A stretch of DNA of 64,000 bases from Chrysaora quinquecirrha (GCA_014526335.1 JACTAT010000168.1:320626-384625); one strand, 5' to 3'. Positions 1 through 11,539 are shown, numbered from the stretch's first letter. The notes: generated from the sequence alone by a model not told the origin. Numbers and translations are program-made.

Positions 1-384
1 ACTTTAACTGAATTTTATACTTCAAAGCATGCTCTTTTTAATGGAATTGGTCTTTGAATTTCTAAACATAATCTTTTCTTTGCTTTCGTGATTTCAAAAT
101 AATGATGTCATCAACAATGACGTGCTGATCAAATCACAACCATTTCTAGAAAAAAGGGTTCACTGGGATAAGAATATAATAGACAGGGAATAAATATTAT
201 TATTAGGTTTTCTAATATTTTGTTATTATTTTTGAGCTGAAAGGCGTATCATGTATAAATACTATTAAAATGAAAATGAATTATTCCAAAAATCCTAAGG
301 AGATACCTAGCCTCAACTTTAAAAGTTGTTTTTAACTAAATCGAATACGGAGATTACGAATCTGCTTTGGGCATTTTAAGTTAG
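1..384. other. AT-rich stretch, nothing recognised
   Basis: There is no coding frame of useful length and no repeat that I can match elsewhere in the window. It ends where the left arm of the inverted repeat begins. Confidence 0.5.
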
Positions 385-1610
385 GGCCTCAAAATCACAT
401 GACCGATGATGTCATTTTTCAATGATAAAAATTGATAAAAAGTTAAATATTTGGCTAAAACTTATGAAAATGGATGTAGTTTGGTATGCAAGTGCTAGCC
501 ATCAACCAAAAAAAGTTTCCAGTGAAAAAAATTCAAAGGAGGCCTACAAGGGGAAAATAGGTTGGAGGGAACACTATCACCTTACCCCGCCCAGTCATGT
601 GAAATATGCCCGAGGACTTTAAAATAACTTTCCAACCACAATTTAAGGTGGTGGAACTAGCCTCATGCCACAAGGCTGCTACTTATATACATAAGTAAAG
701 GCAGTAGTCTGTGTCAAAGAAATAAATGGAAAAAAATTGAAACAAAACAAAATAAAAATTTGAATAGTTTATAGTCATAATCCAGGTAACCAATCGTCTT
801 CCAGGTTACTTGAACCATCTACATCGCTTGGTGCAAAAAGATATGAAGTCCATTCCATTTCAAAAATTCATCTTGTGGCAGGGTACAGTTTTTGAGATAT
901 CATTAATTTACATTTCCAGAAATTTTGCTGTAAAAACAGTCTTCCCTGCTGTTGAAATATAAGCATTTATTTACCACTTAAACCCTACAGATCTCCATGA
1001 AACGTCGGCACTTGACTGTAGCCACCTCCTAAGTCTACAGCATCATGGCCACCCTTTTCACTTCGTGCATTCTAAGATGCCTGATCACGCTGTTGGGTTC
1101 CTGTGGCGAAAAGATTCTTTGCCCCTCCCTCCTCCCTCCATTTTGACCCTTCCTTGCAGGCGCAAGAGCCGTTTGGTCAGCGGCATAAACATTTCTGCTC
1201 TATGTTTTCTACTCCATGAAACTATTCAAATTTTTGTTTTGTTTCTTTGCATTTTTTTCGTTGTTTCTTTCACCATCTTTCACACAGTCAGTATACAGTG
1301 TGCAGCAGTCTTGTGGCATGACGCTGGTTCCACCACCTTAAATTGAGGCTGAAAGGTTATTTTACAGTCTTTTCTCAACTTTAGAATCAACCTCAGGCAT
1401 ATTTCACACGACTGGGCGGGGTAAGGGAAAAGTTGTTCCCTCCCACCTATCTCCCCCTTGAATTTTTTCCACCGGAACTATTTTTGGTCGATGGCTAGCA
1501 CTTACATAGCGAATTACATCAATTTTCATACGTTTTAGCAACTTTTTTTTTTCGATTTTTGATCTTTGAAAAATGACTTCATTGATCGTCGTCATGGCCA
1601 ACAAGGTAGA
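385..1610. mobile_element. Foldback-type element with ~390-bp inverted arms
   Basis: The left arm (about 385-775) reappears as a reverse complement at about 1212-1610, with a ~440-bp unrelated spacer. Shared blocks include CCCCGCCCAGTC (left near 586, right near 1414 in the opposite sense), GTGCTAGCCATC and a poly-A-rich inner end. The arms are diverged, with small indels. Short ORFs in each arm are mirror images of one another, so I read them as repeat sequence and not genes. I found no clear target duplication. The superfamily is unknown; a non-autonomous DNA transposon is the simplest reading. Confidence 0.7.
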
Positions 1611-2865
1611 TCAGGCTGGTTTTGCAAAGTATGGCAAAAGGATGTAAAGTAGTAAATTCTGTGCATTTTTAAGCAAGAAAATCAAAGAAGTTACATAACA
1701 GCCATTATTTACTGCAGAAAAGGATTTAATTCATATGCCCAAAAGTGGGCGTGGTCATTTTCTAGGAAGGTGTGGTCAAAAAAATCGAAGACTTTCAGAA
1801 TATCTTCACACATGGTAGTCAAACAACATGAAATGAGAAAATCAATTTTAGCACGAAAATCCAGCGGGAAAACACAAGGGACCGCACTATAAACGGTGTA
1901 AAATTTTTAGCAATTTATAGTACCAAAGGAAAAAAACCTGAGAAAAATTTTTAATTTTTGATAATTAATATCACTGCAAGCAATCGAGGATTGATCAACA
2001 TAAGTTATTTCCATTCATTTGTTGTCAAAACTTGAGTCTTTCTCATTAAGTGAGGCATTTTATTGAGGGGTTTCCATTTAACTATCATGGTAACAATATC
2101 AGCAGGGAGAAATTACTCCAGTCATTTAAGTGCAATTTTAAATTTTGCTGTTTTTCTAGCCTCTATACTATTCTTATGGCAAAAAGATACAGTTAAAATT
2201 AAGCAACTGCTAAGCAACTTTTACTATTAAAAGGTTGCCATAAAAAGAAAAAAAATGAGCAACGTTTTGAACTAGGACCGAGTGAAGTTGCTTATCAAAA
2301 AAAGTGCGTGTACCCTTTCTTGTTGTTAGGAAATTGTTTGTCTTTATGTTTGCCATGTTGAAGTTCTTTAGCTAACGTTTTCCACCTAAAGTACTGTTTC
2401 CAAAAGTCATGTTGTTGGCCTAACAGCTAATGGTTTTGACCCGTGAGATCAGGGGTGGTTGTTAGGTACAAAAACTGTTAAGCAACTTTTAAGCAACTTT
2501 GAGGGCTGAAATGTCTAAAATTTTAAGCAACTTTGAGGGCTAGACAAAATTCAAGTTGCTTCTTTAAAAAAAGTGTAAACAGAAATAACTCTCATGTAGA
2601 AAACAAAAGGGCAAGAAGATAAAATCCTTATTTGTTAAAGAGATAAATACACACAAATATAGATTTGATAGTATTTTTTGCCTTCCTTTTTCATACTGCC
2701 TTTATGGTCCTTTGATTTCGTCTTAATAGATGCTTTTTGATCTACAGATATTACTACTATTCACACCAAATGCAATAAAATAACCATTTTGCACACAATA
2801 ATTGGTCAGAAAAGACAATTAAGAAAAAAACCAAAACTCTGTACAACCACCACACGCAATATCTA
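1611..2865. other. Non-coding stretch with short local direct repeats
   Basis: No gene is visible. The 17-mer AAGCAACTTTGAGGGCT occurs at 2491-2507 and 2525-2541, with partial copies (AAGCAACTTTT) next to it. The rest is AT-rich sequence that I cannot classify. Confidence 0.45.
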
Positions 2866-2869
2866 TTGA

Positions 2870-4265
2870 GAGAAGCAGAAAGATATATCTCAAATAATGA
2901 TAATAATAAAATATTCGATATGAGTAATATTAAATTGGATAGTACACAAATAAGACTTCTAAATAAAGGGTTGCCTTTTATTAATACACTAAAACCCACA
3001 CCTCTCAGAAACCTTATACACCATTCAAACTTAATTTGAGTTGCGAGCCTAAACAAGAAGATAATGAAACCCTCTTACTGTTAAACACAGTAGAACAAGA
3101 TATGAGAATTATATACACGACCTTTTGATGATTGATCAAGGGAACAATCATTCTAAATATGAAAAAGACACTCTCAGAAACTTTGCAACTCAAAAATATG
3201 TTACAATCTGCCGTGCTGACAAAGGCAGTAAAATTTGTCTTTGGCCTAACGATTTGTCCCTCAAAGAGGCCTATAAACAACTAAATGATGAAAAATATTA
3301 TGAAGAACACCCCACAGACAGCACATTTGTATACTATAGGGATATATCTCTATACATACCCTTCACCTAATTCAAATGTAAGAAGAACAATTTTTCATGC
3401 TGCCAAAACTAAACAGAAAAGATACCCTTGGCAGACCTACAATTTCTGGGTGTGGCTCACCAACAGAAAAACTATCCATATATTTTGACTACTACCTTAG
3501 GCTAATAGTAGAAAACAGCAATTAGTTACGACTCACTTTCAGCAAACCCTGTTCAGTATCAGCAAAAATGATATACCTAAACTCTTGGCTGGCCACTTTA
3601 GATGTTAAATAACTTTATACAAATATTCCACGGGGGCAAAGGGTTCTATTTTGCATAGAAGCAATAGAGAAATTCTATGGAGAGAATACCCCTACCTACA
3701 CCCTATAGTGCAAATGGTGGAACTTATATACCGAAACAAAACTTTTTCATATTTAATGGTAAATTTTACTAACAAAAATATGGGACTAGTATGGGAAGCG
3801 ATTTCGCTCCTAAATATGCTAAAATTTTTATAACAAATATAGAAAAAGGAATATTAGTTAACACACCTGGAAATCAAATACCATTAATTTGGAAACAATA
3901 TATTGAAGATAAACTTTTAATATGGACACATAAAAAAGAAGAACTTGCAGAGTTTATTGATTATATCAATAATTTCTAAAGCACCATAAAATTTAAGGCC
4001 GCATACTCCCAAATGAGGATAAATTTCTTAGATACAACAATAAACTTAAGTAATAATTGGACCTTTACAACATTAAGCCAACTGATACATGTAACCTTTT
4101 GCACGCAAAATTAATGCACCCTAAAGCTGTAAAAACAGTGTCATATACAGTCAAGCTCTGATTTGAGATATAGAAGAAACATTAGTAATGACGCTGAACT
4201 TGCATCTAAACTGTAAGACCTTAAATATAACCTCATTGAGAGAGGACACAACCCTAAAGCTATAG
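2870..4265 (+). pseudogene. Penelope-like element reverse transcriptase, decayed
   Basis: Read across frames, this gives the order of motifs known from Penelope-like RTs. First comes an N-terminal block with STQIRLLNKGLPFI (about 2917-2970). Then come RADKGSK (about 3211), DISLY/YTNI-like remnants, MGSDFAPKYAKIF (about 3791), YIEDKLLIWTHKKEEL (about 3900) and FLDTTINL (about 4027). Several frameshifts and stops separate the blocks, so no protein can be made. No GIY-YIG endonuclease follows; the copy stops near 4265. Family assignment rests on motif order recalled from the group, so the exact clade (Neptune, Poseidon or other) is open. Confidence 0.7.
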
Positions 4266-4518
4266 ATGCCTAAATGGTGAAACAAATATCACAAACTGAC
4301 CTCCTAAAAATTAAAACAGCAACAATTAAGAAGCAATAAAAACTAAACCATCCTTTCTTTATACCCTTCGATAATAGGGCAGTCCAAATAGAAAAGATCT
4401 TATGAAACACCTGGAATGAAAACAATAATTTTTTAAAAAATATTTTACAATGCATGATAGTAAAAATATAAATTTTCATTATCATGCATCTGCATGTACT
4501 TTATTATTTTTAAACAAA

Positions 4519-5099
4519 ACTCCCTCTGATCACCCTTATTTTCAGCTCTATCGGAGTTTAATATTTGAGTGACGTATCTCTGATCACCTGATCACCCTGG
4601 TCACCTAATTTTTCAGCTCTATCGGAGTTTTATATTTGAGTGACATATCTCCTCTGATCATCTGATCACCCTCTTCACCCTTTTTCCAATCTCTTTCGGA
4701 GATTTTTATTTTGGCCATTATCTCTGATCACCAGATCACCCTCGTCACCCTTATTTTCAGCTCTCTAGGAGTTTTATATTTTGTCTACTAATTTTAATCA
4801 CCCGATCACCCTCATTGCCCCTTTTCCAGCTCTTTTGGAGTTTTATATTTTTTCTGCTATCTCTGATCAGCCAATCATCCTAATTTTCAGCTGTCTAGGA
4901 GTTTTTAAATTTTCCTACTCTTTTTGATCACCCGAAAACCCTCGTCACCCTTTTTTCCACTTCTTTAGGAGTTTTTTTTATTTTGGCCATTATCTCTGAT
5001 CAATGGATCACCCTCATCACCCATTATTTTCAGCTCTCTAGGATATTTATATTTTTTCTAATGACTTTTCCCGCTATATCTGATCACCCAATCACCCTA
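4519..5099. repeat. Minisatellite, ~70-bp unit, about 8 copies
   Basis: Units repeat the theme TGATCACC..CTCATCACCC, then TTTTCAGCTCT, then AGGAGTTTTATATTTT. Anchor positions of the CAGCTCT block are about 4543, 4614, 4688, 4759, 4827, 4888, 4958 and 5031, so the period is 61-74 bp. Copies are imperfect. The array runs straight into the retrotransposon that follows. Confidence 0.85.
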
Positions 5100-7658
5100 C
5101 AAGATGTGTTGAATGAGGTACCCAGTCATGATATTGTCTTGTTTATGGGTGATTTGAATGCACAAATTGGAACCAACAGAATGGGTCTGGAGCATGTCAT
5201 TGGACCACATGGGTCAGCCCGTGGAACAAATGATAATGGAGACCGGCTTCTGATGTTGTGCAACTTGAATGGTCTATGCATTGGTAACACCTATTTTGCT
5301 CATAAGGATATCCATAAGAAAACCTGGAGATCGCCGGATGGAAAGACAGAGAATGAAATTGATTATATCTGCATTAGTAAGCGATGGAGATCATCACTGA
5401 ACAATGTGCGGACATGCAGAGGAGCAGATGTTGGGTCTGATCATCACTTGGTACTTGGAAAGGTGCAGCTAAAGCTGAAAAAGATCCAGAAGACAGAAAC
5501 TGTGAAACCATTTGCAGTTGGGAGATTGAAGAACCAGCAGATATCAAACCAGTTCCAAGTGGCATTGAGCAACAAATTTGAAGCACTCTCGCGTGAGACG
5601 GAAGATATGGAAGAACAATGGAATATGTTCAAAGAAGCAGTTACAACGGTTGCAGAAGAACAGATTGGTAGAAGAAGAGGAACTAGGAAAGAGGCATGGA
5701 TCCAGGATAAAACATGGAAACTGATTGATGAGCGAAAACGGCTTAAACAAAGAAGAGACCAGTCAAACACAGTAGAAAATAAGGCCGAAACAAGCAGACA
5801 GTATCAACTGATGGATAAACAGGTAAAGAAGAGCTGTAGAAGAGACAAGAAGGTATGGCTTGATCAAAAGAGACAAGAAGCCCAAGAGGCAGCCAGCCAG
5901 AATGACTCTAAAACACTCTATAGAATTGTCAAAGAACTGACAGGAGATGGTAGACCAACTGAAGTGCCAATCAAAGATAAAAGCGGTAAAGTTTTGACAA
6001 CAGCAGAGCAGCAAAAGGCAAGATGGGCTGAACACTTTCAGGAAGTTCTAAACCAACCAAATCCAGAAACACTTTGGAATTTTAATGATGACGATGACGT
6101 ACAGGTACAACAACTAGATGTGAAGTTGAACAACATTACGGAAGCTGAAGTAGAAAAAGCAATAAAAAATCTAAAAAACAACAAGGCAGCTGGACAAGAC
6201 CAGATTACAGCAGAGCTGCTGAAACATGGTGCAGGTACAGTGATACAGCAAATGACAAAATTGCTCAATTGCTGCTGGGAACAACAACAGGTACCAAAAG
6301 AATGGAAGAATGGTGTCATTGTAAAGATACCCAAGAAAGGAAACCTGGCAGATTGTAATAACTGGAGAGGTGTGACTCTTTTATCGGTGCCAGGAAAAGT
6401 GTTAAGCATTTTAATGTTAAAGCGTATCCAAGATTCAGTAGATGCAAGATTGAGAGAACAACAAGCTGGCTTCAGAAAAGGAAGATCAGGATGTGAACAA
6501 ATATTCACACTGCGTAACATCATTGAACAGTGTACAGAATTTCAGCAACCCCTTGAAATTAATTTTGTTGATTTTAAAAAAGCATTTGACAGTGTCCACC
6601 GAGAGTCACTGTGGAAAATCTTGACTATCTATGGTATTCCGATGCAATATGTGGAAATCTTCCAAAATATCTATGAAAATAGCAGCTGTTGTGTGAAATT
6701 GCCTGATGGAAATACAGATTTTTTCAAGATCCAAACTGGTGTAAGACAGGGATGTATATTGTCACCTTTTTTATTCCTGCTGGTAGTGGATTTCATCATG
6801 ACGAAGGCTATTGACGGTACAGACCAAGGTATCAAGTGGCAACAACAACAGAAACTGGCTGATCTTGACTTTGCTGACGACATTGCAATTATTGCTGAAA
6901 CAAGAGAAGGATTGCAACAGTTAACTGACAATCTGTCAGAGGTAGCTGGATATATGGGACTGCGAATTAGCCATGAAAAGACCAAAGTGTTGCAAGTACC
7001 GACAGCTCAACAGAATGCTGTGGGTATAACAGTTGCAGGACAACCTGTTGAAGATGTTCAGACCTTTACTTATCTGGGTAGCGTGATTACAAGTGATGGT
7101 GGATCGGAAGCTGATATCAGAGTACGGATCGGCAAAGCATCTGCAGTATTTAGAAGAATGGGTAAGATCTGGAACAGTGCTAAAATTGAGCAACGGATTA
7201 AACTCCGCTTGTACAATACCATCGTACTACCAACGGCACTATATGCTAGTGAAACATGGAGAGTAACAGCGGCTAATTGTAAGATGTTAAATGTTTTCCA
7301 CCAGCGATGCCTGCGACGAATTTTGAAGATTTCATACCGTGATCATGTTAGAAATGAAGAGATTCTTAGGCGCGCGGGCTCAAGTCGGCTGCAAGACATT
7401 GTGACGGAAAGACGAATGAGACTGGCTGGACACGTACTACGACTGCCGGATACCCGACTGGCCAAGAATGCCATCCGGTGGGAACCAACTGATGGGAGGA
7501 GAAGGAGAGGGAGGCCAAGAATAACGTGGCGCAGGTCATTCAAGGAAGACTTGATGGCTGTGGCGTGTGACTGGCATGGCGTCGAACGAGTGGCCGAAGA
7601 CCGAAAGCAGTGGAAACAGCTGTCTGCCCGATGTGCAAGCCTGCACGGGAGGACCTAA
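4983..7658 (+). CDS. Endonuclease-reverse transcriptase of a non-LTR retrotransposon (RTE/CR1-like), 5'-truncated
   Basis: This 891-codon frame has no internal stop. Residues 1 to about 38 are translated minisatellite; similarity starts near residue 39. An apurinic-type endonuclease domain lacks its first part but keeps GDLNA (56-60) and the SDH motif (about 153-155). The RT follows: a FVDFKKAFDS block with the first catalytic Asp at 530, GVRQGCILSPF, and FADD at 630-633. The C-terminus is basic, with an HQRCLRRIL motif and a GRPRITW motif as in RTE/CR1-type proteins. The enzyme nicks target DNA and copies its own RNA there. The open frame suggests a young copy, but the missing N-terminus makes it dead on arrival. 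A real start codon for the element is not present. Confidence 0.85.
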   Translation: MAIISDQWITLITHYFQLSRIFIFFLMTFPAISDHPITLQDVLNEVPSHDIVLFMGDLNAQIGTNRMGLEHVIGPHGSARGTNDNGDRLLMLCNLNGLCIGNTYFAHKDIHKKTWRSPDGKTENEIDYICISKRWRSSLNNVRTCRGADVGSDHHLVLGKVQLKLKKIQKTETVKPFAVGRLKNQQISNQFQVALSNKFEALSRETEDMEEQWNMFKEAVTTVAEEQIGRRRGTRKEAWIQDKTWKLIDERKRLKQRRDQSNTVENKAETSRQYQLMDKQVKKSCRRDKKVWLDQKRQEAQEAASQNDSKTLYRIVKELTGDGRPTEVPIKDKSGKVLTTAEQQKARWAEHFQEVLNQPNPETLWNFNDDDDVQVQQLDVKLNNITEAEVEKAIKNLKNNKAAGQDQITAELLKHGAGTVIQQMTKLLNCCWEQQQVPKEWKNGVIVKIPKKGNLADCNNWRGVTLLSVPGKVLSILMLKRIQDSVDARLREQQAGFRKGRSGCEQIFTLRNIIEQCTEFQQPLEINFVDFKKAFDSVHRESLWKILTIYGIPMQYVEIFQNIYENSSCCVKLPDGNTDFFKIQTGVRQGCILSPFLFLLVVDFIMTKAIDGTDQGIKWQQQQKLADLDFADDIAIIAETREGLQQLTDNLSEVAGYMGLRISHEKTKVLQVPTAQQNAVGITVAGQPVEDVQTFTYLGSVITSDGGSEADIRVRIGKASAVFRRMGKIWNSAKIEQRIKLRLYNTIVLPTALYASETWRVTAANCKMLNVFHQRCLRRILKISYRDHVRNEEILRRAGSSRLQDIVTERRMRLAGHVLRLPDTRLAKNAIRWEPTDGRRRRGRPRITWRRSFKEDLMAVACDWHGVERVAEDRKQWKQLSARCASLHGRT

Positions 7659-7673
7659 GTCCTAAGTAAGTAA
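5100..7673 (+). mobile_element. 5'-truncated non-LTR retrotransposon copy
   Basis: The 5' end joins the minisatellite at about 5097-5100. The 3' end, just past the stop codon, is a short TAAG-type repeat tail (about 7656-7673, AAGTCCTAAGTAAGTAA). That fits RTE-like elements, which end in short simple repeats and have almost no 3' UTR. I found no clear target duplication. Confidence 0.75.
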
Positions 7674-7722
7674 CCGTCTAAAATTGCTAAATTATTATAT
7701 TGATATCATTTTAGATACAACC

Positions 7723-8105
7723 AACCTTGCCTCCATCTATTGTTATTGTGCCCCTGGTGCCCCAAAAAGGGAACTTGTGGCAAATATAGATAAAGATGCC
7801 CAACAAATGCAATACTTGGGTCAATTCAATGCGTAGGTTCCAAATTTTTAGGTAACTTGTTCATATCGGGTCCCTTTTACAAGAAATGGGGGCAATTATC
7901 CCTACATGGGGGATATTTGTCCCACAAACAATGACATGCTTCCAATATTAAAATTTTACAGATAACCATATCCTGTTATCAATTCAAACAACGTAAATAA
8001 CAGTTTTAAATGATCATATTAATATGTTTATGGCTTTATTTTTTAGAAACCCTGCCACCATTGATTGTTATGGTGCTGCCCCAGAAACGGGTCTTTCAGT
8101 AAATA
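7723..8105 (+). repeat. Two similar exon-like segments 325 bp apart
   Basis: The segments starting at 7723 and 8048 share most of a ~45-nt stretch (CTTGCCTCCAT.. versus CCTGCCACCAT.., then ATTGTTAT, GCCCCA). Both are preceded by TTTAG, like a splice acceptor. One frame of each gives TLPP-IV-PQK-type peptides. They may be duplicated exons of an unrecognised gene or a repeated element. The rest of 7674-8295 shows nothing else. Confidence 0.35.
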
Positions 8106-8295
8106 CTTGGCAGTTCATGTAATTATGGGGTGGTGCAAAGAATTGAAACTGCACAGGCTGAGTTGGTTCAAAAAATTCAGAATTACAGAATTACCCAGTC
8201 CCCGTTGTTCCAGTATCACAACGAAGCTCAGTGCTTACATTCTTCTGGTGGGACAATCTTGACTGTTAAAGGAGACAATGGAAGAGAGTATAGAG

Positions 8296-8360
8296 AGTAT
8301 AGTATAGTATAGTATAGTATAGTATAGTATAGTATAGTATAGTATAGTATAGTATAGTAT
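8296..8360. repeat. (AGTAT)13 microsatellite
   Basis: Thirteen perfect AGTAT units occupy these positions. Degenerate GAGAGTATA units flank both sides. The words ACAATGGAAGAGAGTAT occur before (about 8275) and after (about 8377) the array. Confidence 0.95.
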
Positions 8361-9689
8361 AGAGTATAGAGAGTATACAATGGAAGAGAGTATACCTGCC
8401 ATGGAGTCGCATTCCATAAGAAATGGAAAGACACTGTAAACTGAAATGACATGCAATTAACAATTCCTGACTCTGGCCGTAAAACAGTCAACATTCTGGA
8501 GCACCAGTTACCAACGGTATCTATAAAGCTTCTTAAAGACCCTATATTGTTGCCATTACCAGATAGTGAACACCAAATTAAAAAAAGAAGTTCTACTCAC
8601 GTGGACAGGATGCTTTTCTTATGGAAACTCGTTCACACTGCACATAGCCTTAAAGATCAATCAATATCTTGTTTTGTTGACTGCATCCTTCTTATTTATG
8701 GAATTCAGTCAGCAAAACTCTTCTAACGCTTCCTCCAATGGACAAAAGACTGATACTAAAATGTGACCAGCTATATATTGTCGTGGAGTTATGGATATAA
8801 GTCTAGTGCAGTGCAGAGAGGCAATACGGATCTCATCAAACGACCATACTTTTTTTATCCGCTCCTTTTTGATACAGATTGTGGAACAGGGGTTTCCCAT
8901 AATGAAATCAACGATTAATTGGTTTGCTGAGAGTCCTAATGGAGGTGGCAATTAGGCACCAAAGTCTAAGTGTAGTATTTATTAATTTTTAGCTTTGCAT
9001 AAACCAATGATAAGCGGCAATTAAAGTCAATACAATAAAATAAGCTCTATCAGATTCTGCACACGAGGACATCATCAATCATCAGAATACGGTGGCTGCG
9101 TTCTCTCACCATATAGAGCTGTAGATTGGGCAGTAAGTGCATCTGTTAAGTCTTCCAGCCTCCTAGTTACACCTCCAGTAAGGGAATGGAAAGAAAAACC
9201 TGTTTTTCCCGCAAATACCGATGCACTAGTCATTACAATGGCCACTCACCAAGAGCAACCAACTGGTAGAGAGAAAGAATGCGATGCCCAAATAAAACCT
9301 GATAACCCTAAACTGGGTTAGGGTGGGTTGGGTAAATTAAATTGAAATTATCAGTAGAGCTAAGCGAACAGCGAGAGACAGCCTTGATATTTTCACTAGC
9401 GTAACTTCTAATTGTTACAAGCCTTTCAAATAACAGCTGTGGGTCAATTGATATATCTGCACCTGATCAAATTTGTTACACACACTTATGAAGCGTAATT
9501 GCCTAATTCCTTCTTTTAAACACAAAATTTTCGTAAGATTTGCCTGTCATCAGCTCCAGAATCTTATCCCCAACTTCTTATGCTGTGTCTTTTAAAAAAT
9601 ACTGTGTAAGGTATTGTCAGTGCTAAAAGGATCTTGTTCTTCAAAATAGAAAATTAGTGACCTTACATCTACCATATCCCTGTATAGTA
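8361..9689. other. Unclassified stretch, no supported gene
   Basis: Frames of 60-90 codons occur on both strands, but none shows a motif, repeat structure or splice context that I can use. A telomere-like AACCCTAA/TTAGGGT pair near 9302-9325 is a single occurrence. Confidence 0.4.
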
Positions 9690-10017
9690 ACATAAAGCAT
9701 TTCTTTGATTTATGGAATATCAAGAAAAGTAAGTGAGCATTACAAAAGTCAGTATTTTTCCTTTTTGTTCCAAGTAGTTCATTATTTTTGAGATAAAGTA
9801 AATGGCTATTGGCATATATTCTCAATAAAAACAAGAAATCTGAAGTAAAACAGAACTGAATATCAAAAATTTTTCTGTTTAGAGATATGCAATGCAAGGA
9901 GTTGACAAAGGCAGCCAAAGAAAAGGGAATGGAAGAATTGAATAAATGGATACACAAAATGCTCTGCCCTGCTCCTTGGTACATGAATGCCTGACTGACT
10001 TCAGGTGTGGATTGCAA
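9690..10017 (+). pseudogene. Fragment of a cnidarian DDE-type transposon protein
   Basis: In-frame patches HFFDLWNIKK and ELTKAAKEKGMEELNKWIHK, separated by stops, match the pattern 'FD-W-h..K.lkkaakkk..e.l..Wi..i.NH..WC' that I recall from transposon proteins common in coral genomes. No complete domain is left. A long minus-strand frame over the same bases (9592-10017) shows no motif, and I take it as a shadow. Confidence 0.35.
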
Positions 10018-10330
10018 AGTATGTAAACTTTTGTCTCAATGACAGTAAGTATATGTCTCTTTGTGTCTTGAGTGCTTAGTATGCAAGGAAACCTTATTCC
10101 TTATTGTGCAGCATGTTTCAATTCCTTCCATAGGCGTGGATTGCAAAAAACCTTAGTATCTTGACAGTAGGTATTGGTTGGTTGGTGTTTTGGGCGCTTT
10201 GTGCGCAAGGAAACCTGTGCCCCCTAGGTGTGGATTGTGAAATAGTTGTTAGTATGAATGATAATATACCAATCCCTTAGTCTTTTGGATGCTTTGTATG
10301 CAAGGGCAAGTAAAGGTTAGTCCTTCAAGT
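10003..10330. repeat. Imperfect tandem repeat, about 3 units
   Basis: The theme GTGGATTGCAAA starts units at about 10005, 10134 and 10229. Each unit carries an ATGACAGTA or TTGACAGTA word and a GTATGCAAGGAAACC-like word. A further partial unit (AATGACAGTAGAC, then TTTTGGATCTTGAGTGC) lies at about 10608-10660. Confidence 0.6.
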
Positions 10331-10438
10331 TCTTAGACACTCGTCCTCAGTTGTACTCCATTTCAGAAGCTCTCTTGAGGGAGTAGTACATGACTTATTG
10401 CTGAAGGGGGATGCATGGCTTAGATTTTTTGAACGCAC

Positions 10439-10469
10439 CCACTTATAATGCAGACATACACAAAAGAAG
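10439..10469 (+). repeat. 31-bp direct repeat (copy 1; copy 2 at 11605-11635)
   Basis: The 31 bases beginning CCACTTATAATGCAGAC are identical at 10439-10469 and 11605-11635, both preceded by a TTTTTTGAA word. They are probably ends of the same old dispersed repeat. The DNA between (10470-11087) holds no recognisable gene. Confidence 0.75.
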
Positions 10470-11087
10470 CAGATGCAGACATACAGTTTTCTTAAAATAG
10501 CTATATCTAGAGAATTTCAGGGCCAAAAACCCACCTATATGGGCGGTTTAAACTGGTACCCAATTTATAATTAGTACCCCACTGCAGTCGCTCAGCCCTT
10601 TTGTCTAAATGACAGTAGACACAGTAGAGATTGCTTAGTCTTTTGGATCTTGAGTGCAGAAGGCGGGGAACCCTAAGTTGTTGTTTCAGAGACATTGTAA
10701 ATGCAATTGGAAATTGTAAATGCAAATGAAATGTCATGGGATTAAAAGAAACGGAAATGTTTTGATAAGTTATAGAACAAAAATATTGTAAAGTAACTTG
10801 AAATTAATTGTCAAAAAAACTTTAAACTTTAGTCTGTAATACATTCAAGACGTTTTGCTGACCTTAACAAAGAATACTGTACAATCTTCTTCTAATCACA
10901 GGATTCAAATAAATTTCGAATTCTTTATTGGCCAATTTTATTTTACTGGAGGAAATAAATAGGATGACACATATATGAAATTGAATGTTTTTTTTGTGTT
11001 CTATAAGGGAAGAAAATTTAAGGAAACAAATATTTAGCCTTCTAGACTTATAATATGGACGAAATAAACAAAAATAAAAGCAACCAT

Positions 11088-11160
11088 ACTCTCTTGAGGG
11101 TAATCGATCCCGTGACCTCCTTGTTTCTAGACAGGAAAACAAACATGCTGTGCTAATCAA
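11088..11160 (-). repeat. tRNA-like head of a SINE-type repeat (1)
   Basis: On the minus strand a B-box-like GGGATCGATTACC (11098-11112 region) lies about 45 nt after an A-box-like TTGATTAGCACAGC, as in a tRNA gene. The arms do not pair well enough for a functional tRNA. Confidence 0.5.
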
Positions 11161-11199
11161 ACTGTCAAATTGTCAAGAAAAATGGACTAATCCCACAGT

Positions 11200-11430
11200 G
11201 AACACCTTGTTCTTTTGTTTTTAGTGGCGCCAGACTGCCTAGATCAAAGAAGGACTAGCTCCAATTACCCAAGAAACGATAGCAGAAAAGTGAAAAAGAA
11301 GCTTCAATGGCTAAACTACACCAGGGGTGGCAGGAAAAGGGGCAGGAGCGAGCATTTGATCTTCAAAACCTAGGAGGATGATGTTGGACAAAATCCGTCT
11401 GTATAACTACTCCCGCTTTAATATATAAGA
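11200..11430. repeat. Diverged repeat, copy A (copy B 12668-12850)
   Basis: Shared blocks in the same order are ATCAAAGAAGG.TAG, ACCC.AGA.A..GCAG, and CAAATCCGT followed by a CTC-TTT-TATATA end. Each copy lies next to a tRNA-like sequence (11088-11160 and 12541-12612), so head and body appear to be one composite repeat family. Confidence 0.5.
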
Positions 11431-11539
11431 CTAGCCTTTGCCTGTCTAAGACCACCGCCTCATGAGGACCACTGCCTCCCATGAACTCTGCCAGTAACAA
11501 CATCAACATAAAAGGCACTGTGCATTCAGGTGGCTATAT

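Noticed and set aside
6038..6523. 161-codon minus-strand frame
   Set aside because: It is the antisense shadow of the RT-coding frame on the plus strand.
8228..8494. Tyr/Leu/Ser-rich frames across the AGTAT repeat
   Set aside because: Translated microsatellite; any pentanucleotide array gives open frames.
9302..9330. Telomere-like AACCCTAA/TTAGGGT pair
   Set aside because: Single copies only; no array, so not an interstitial telomere tract.
9592..10017. 141-codon minus-strand frame
   Set aside because: It lies opposite the plus-strand transposase remnant and has no motif or plausible gene context.
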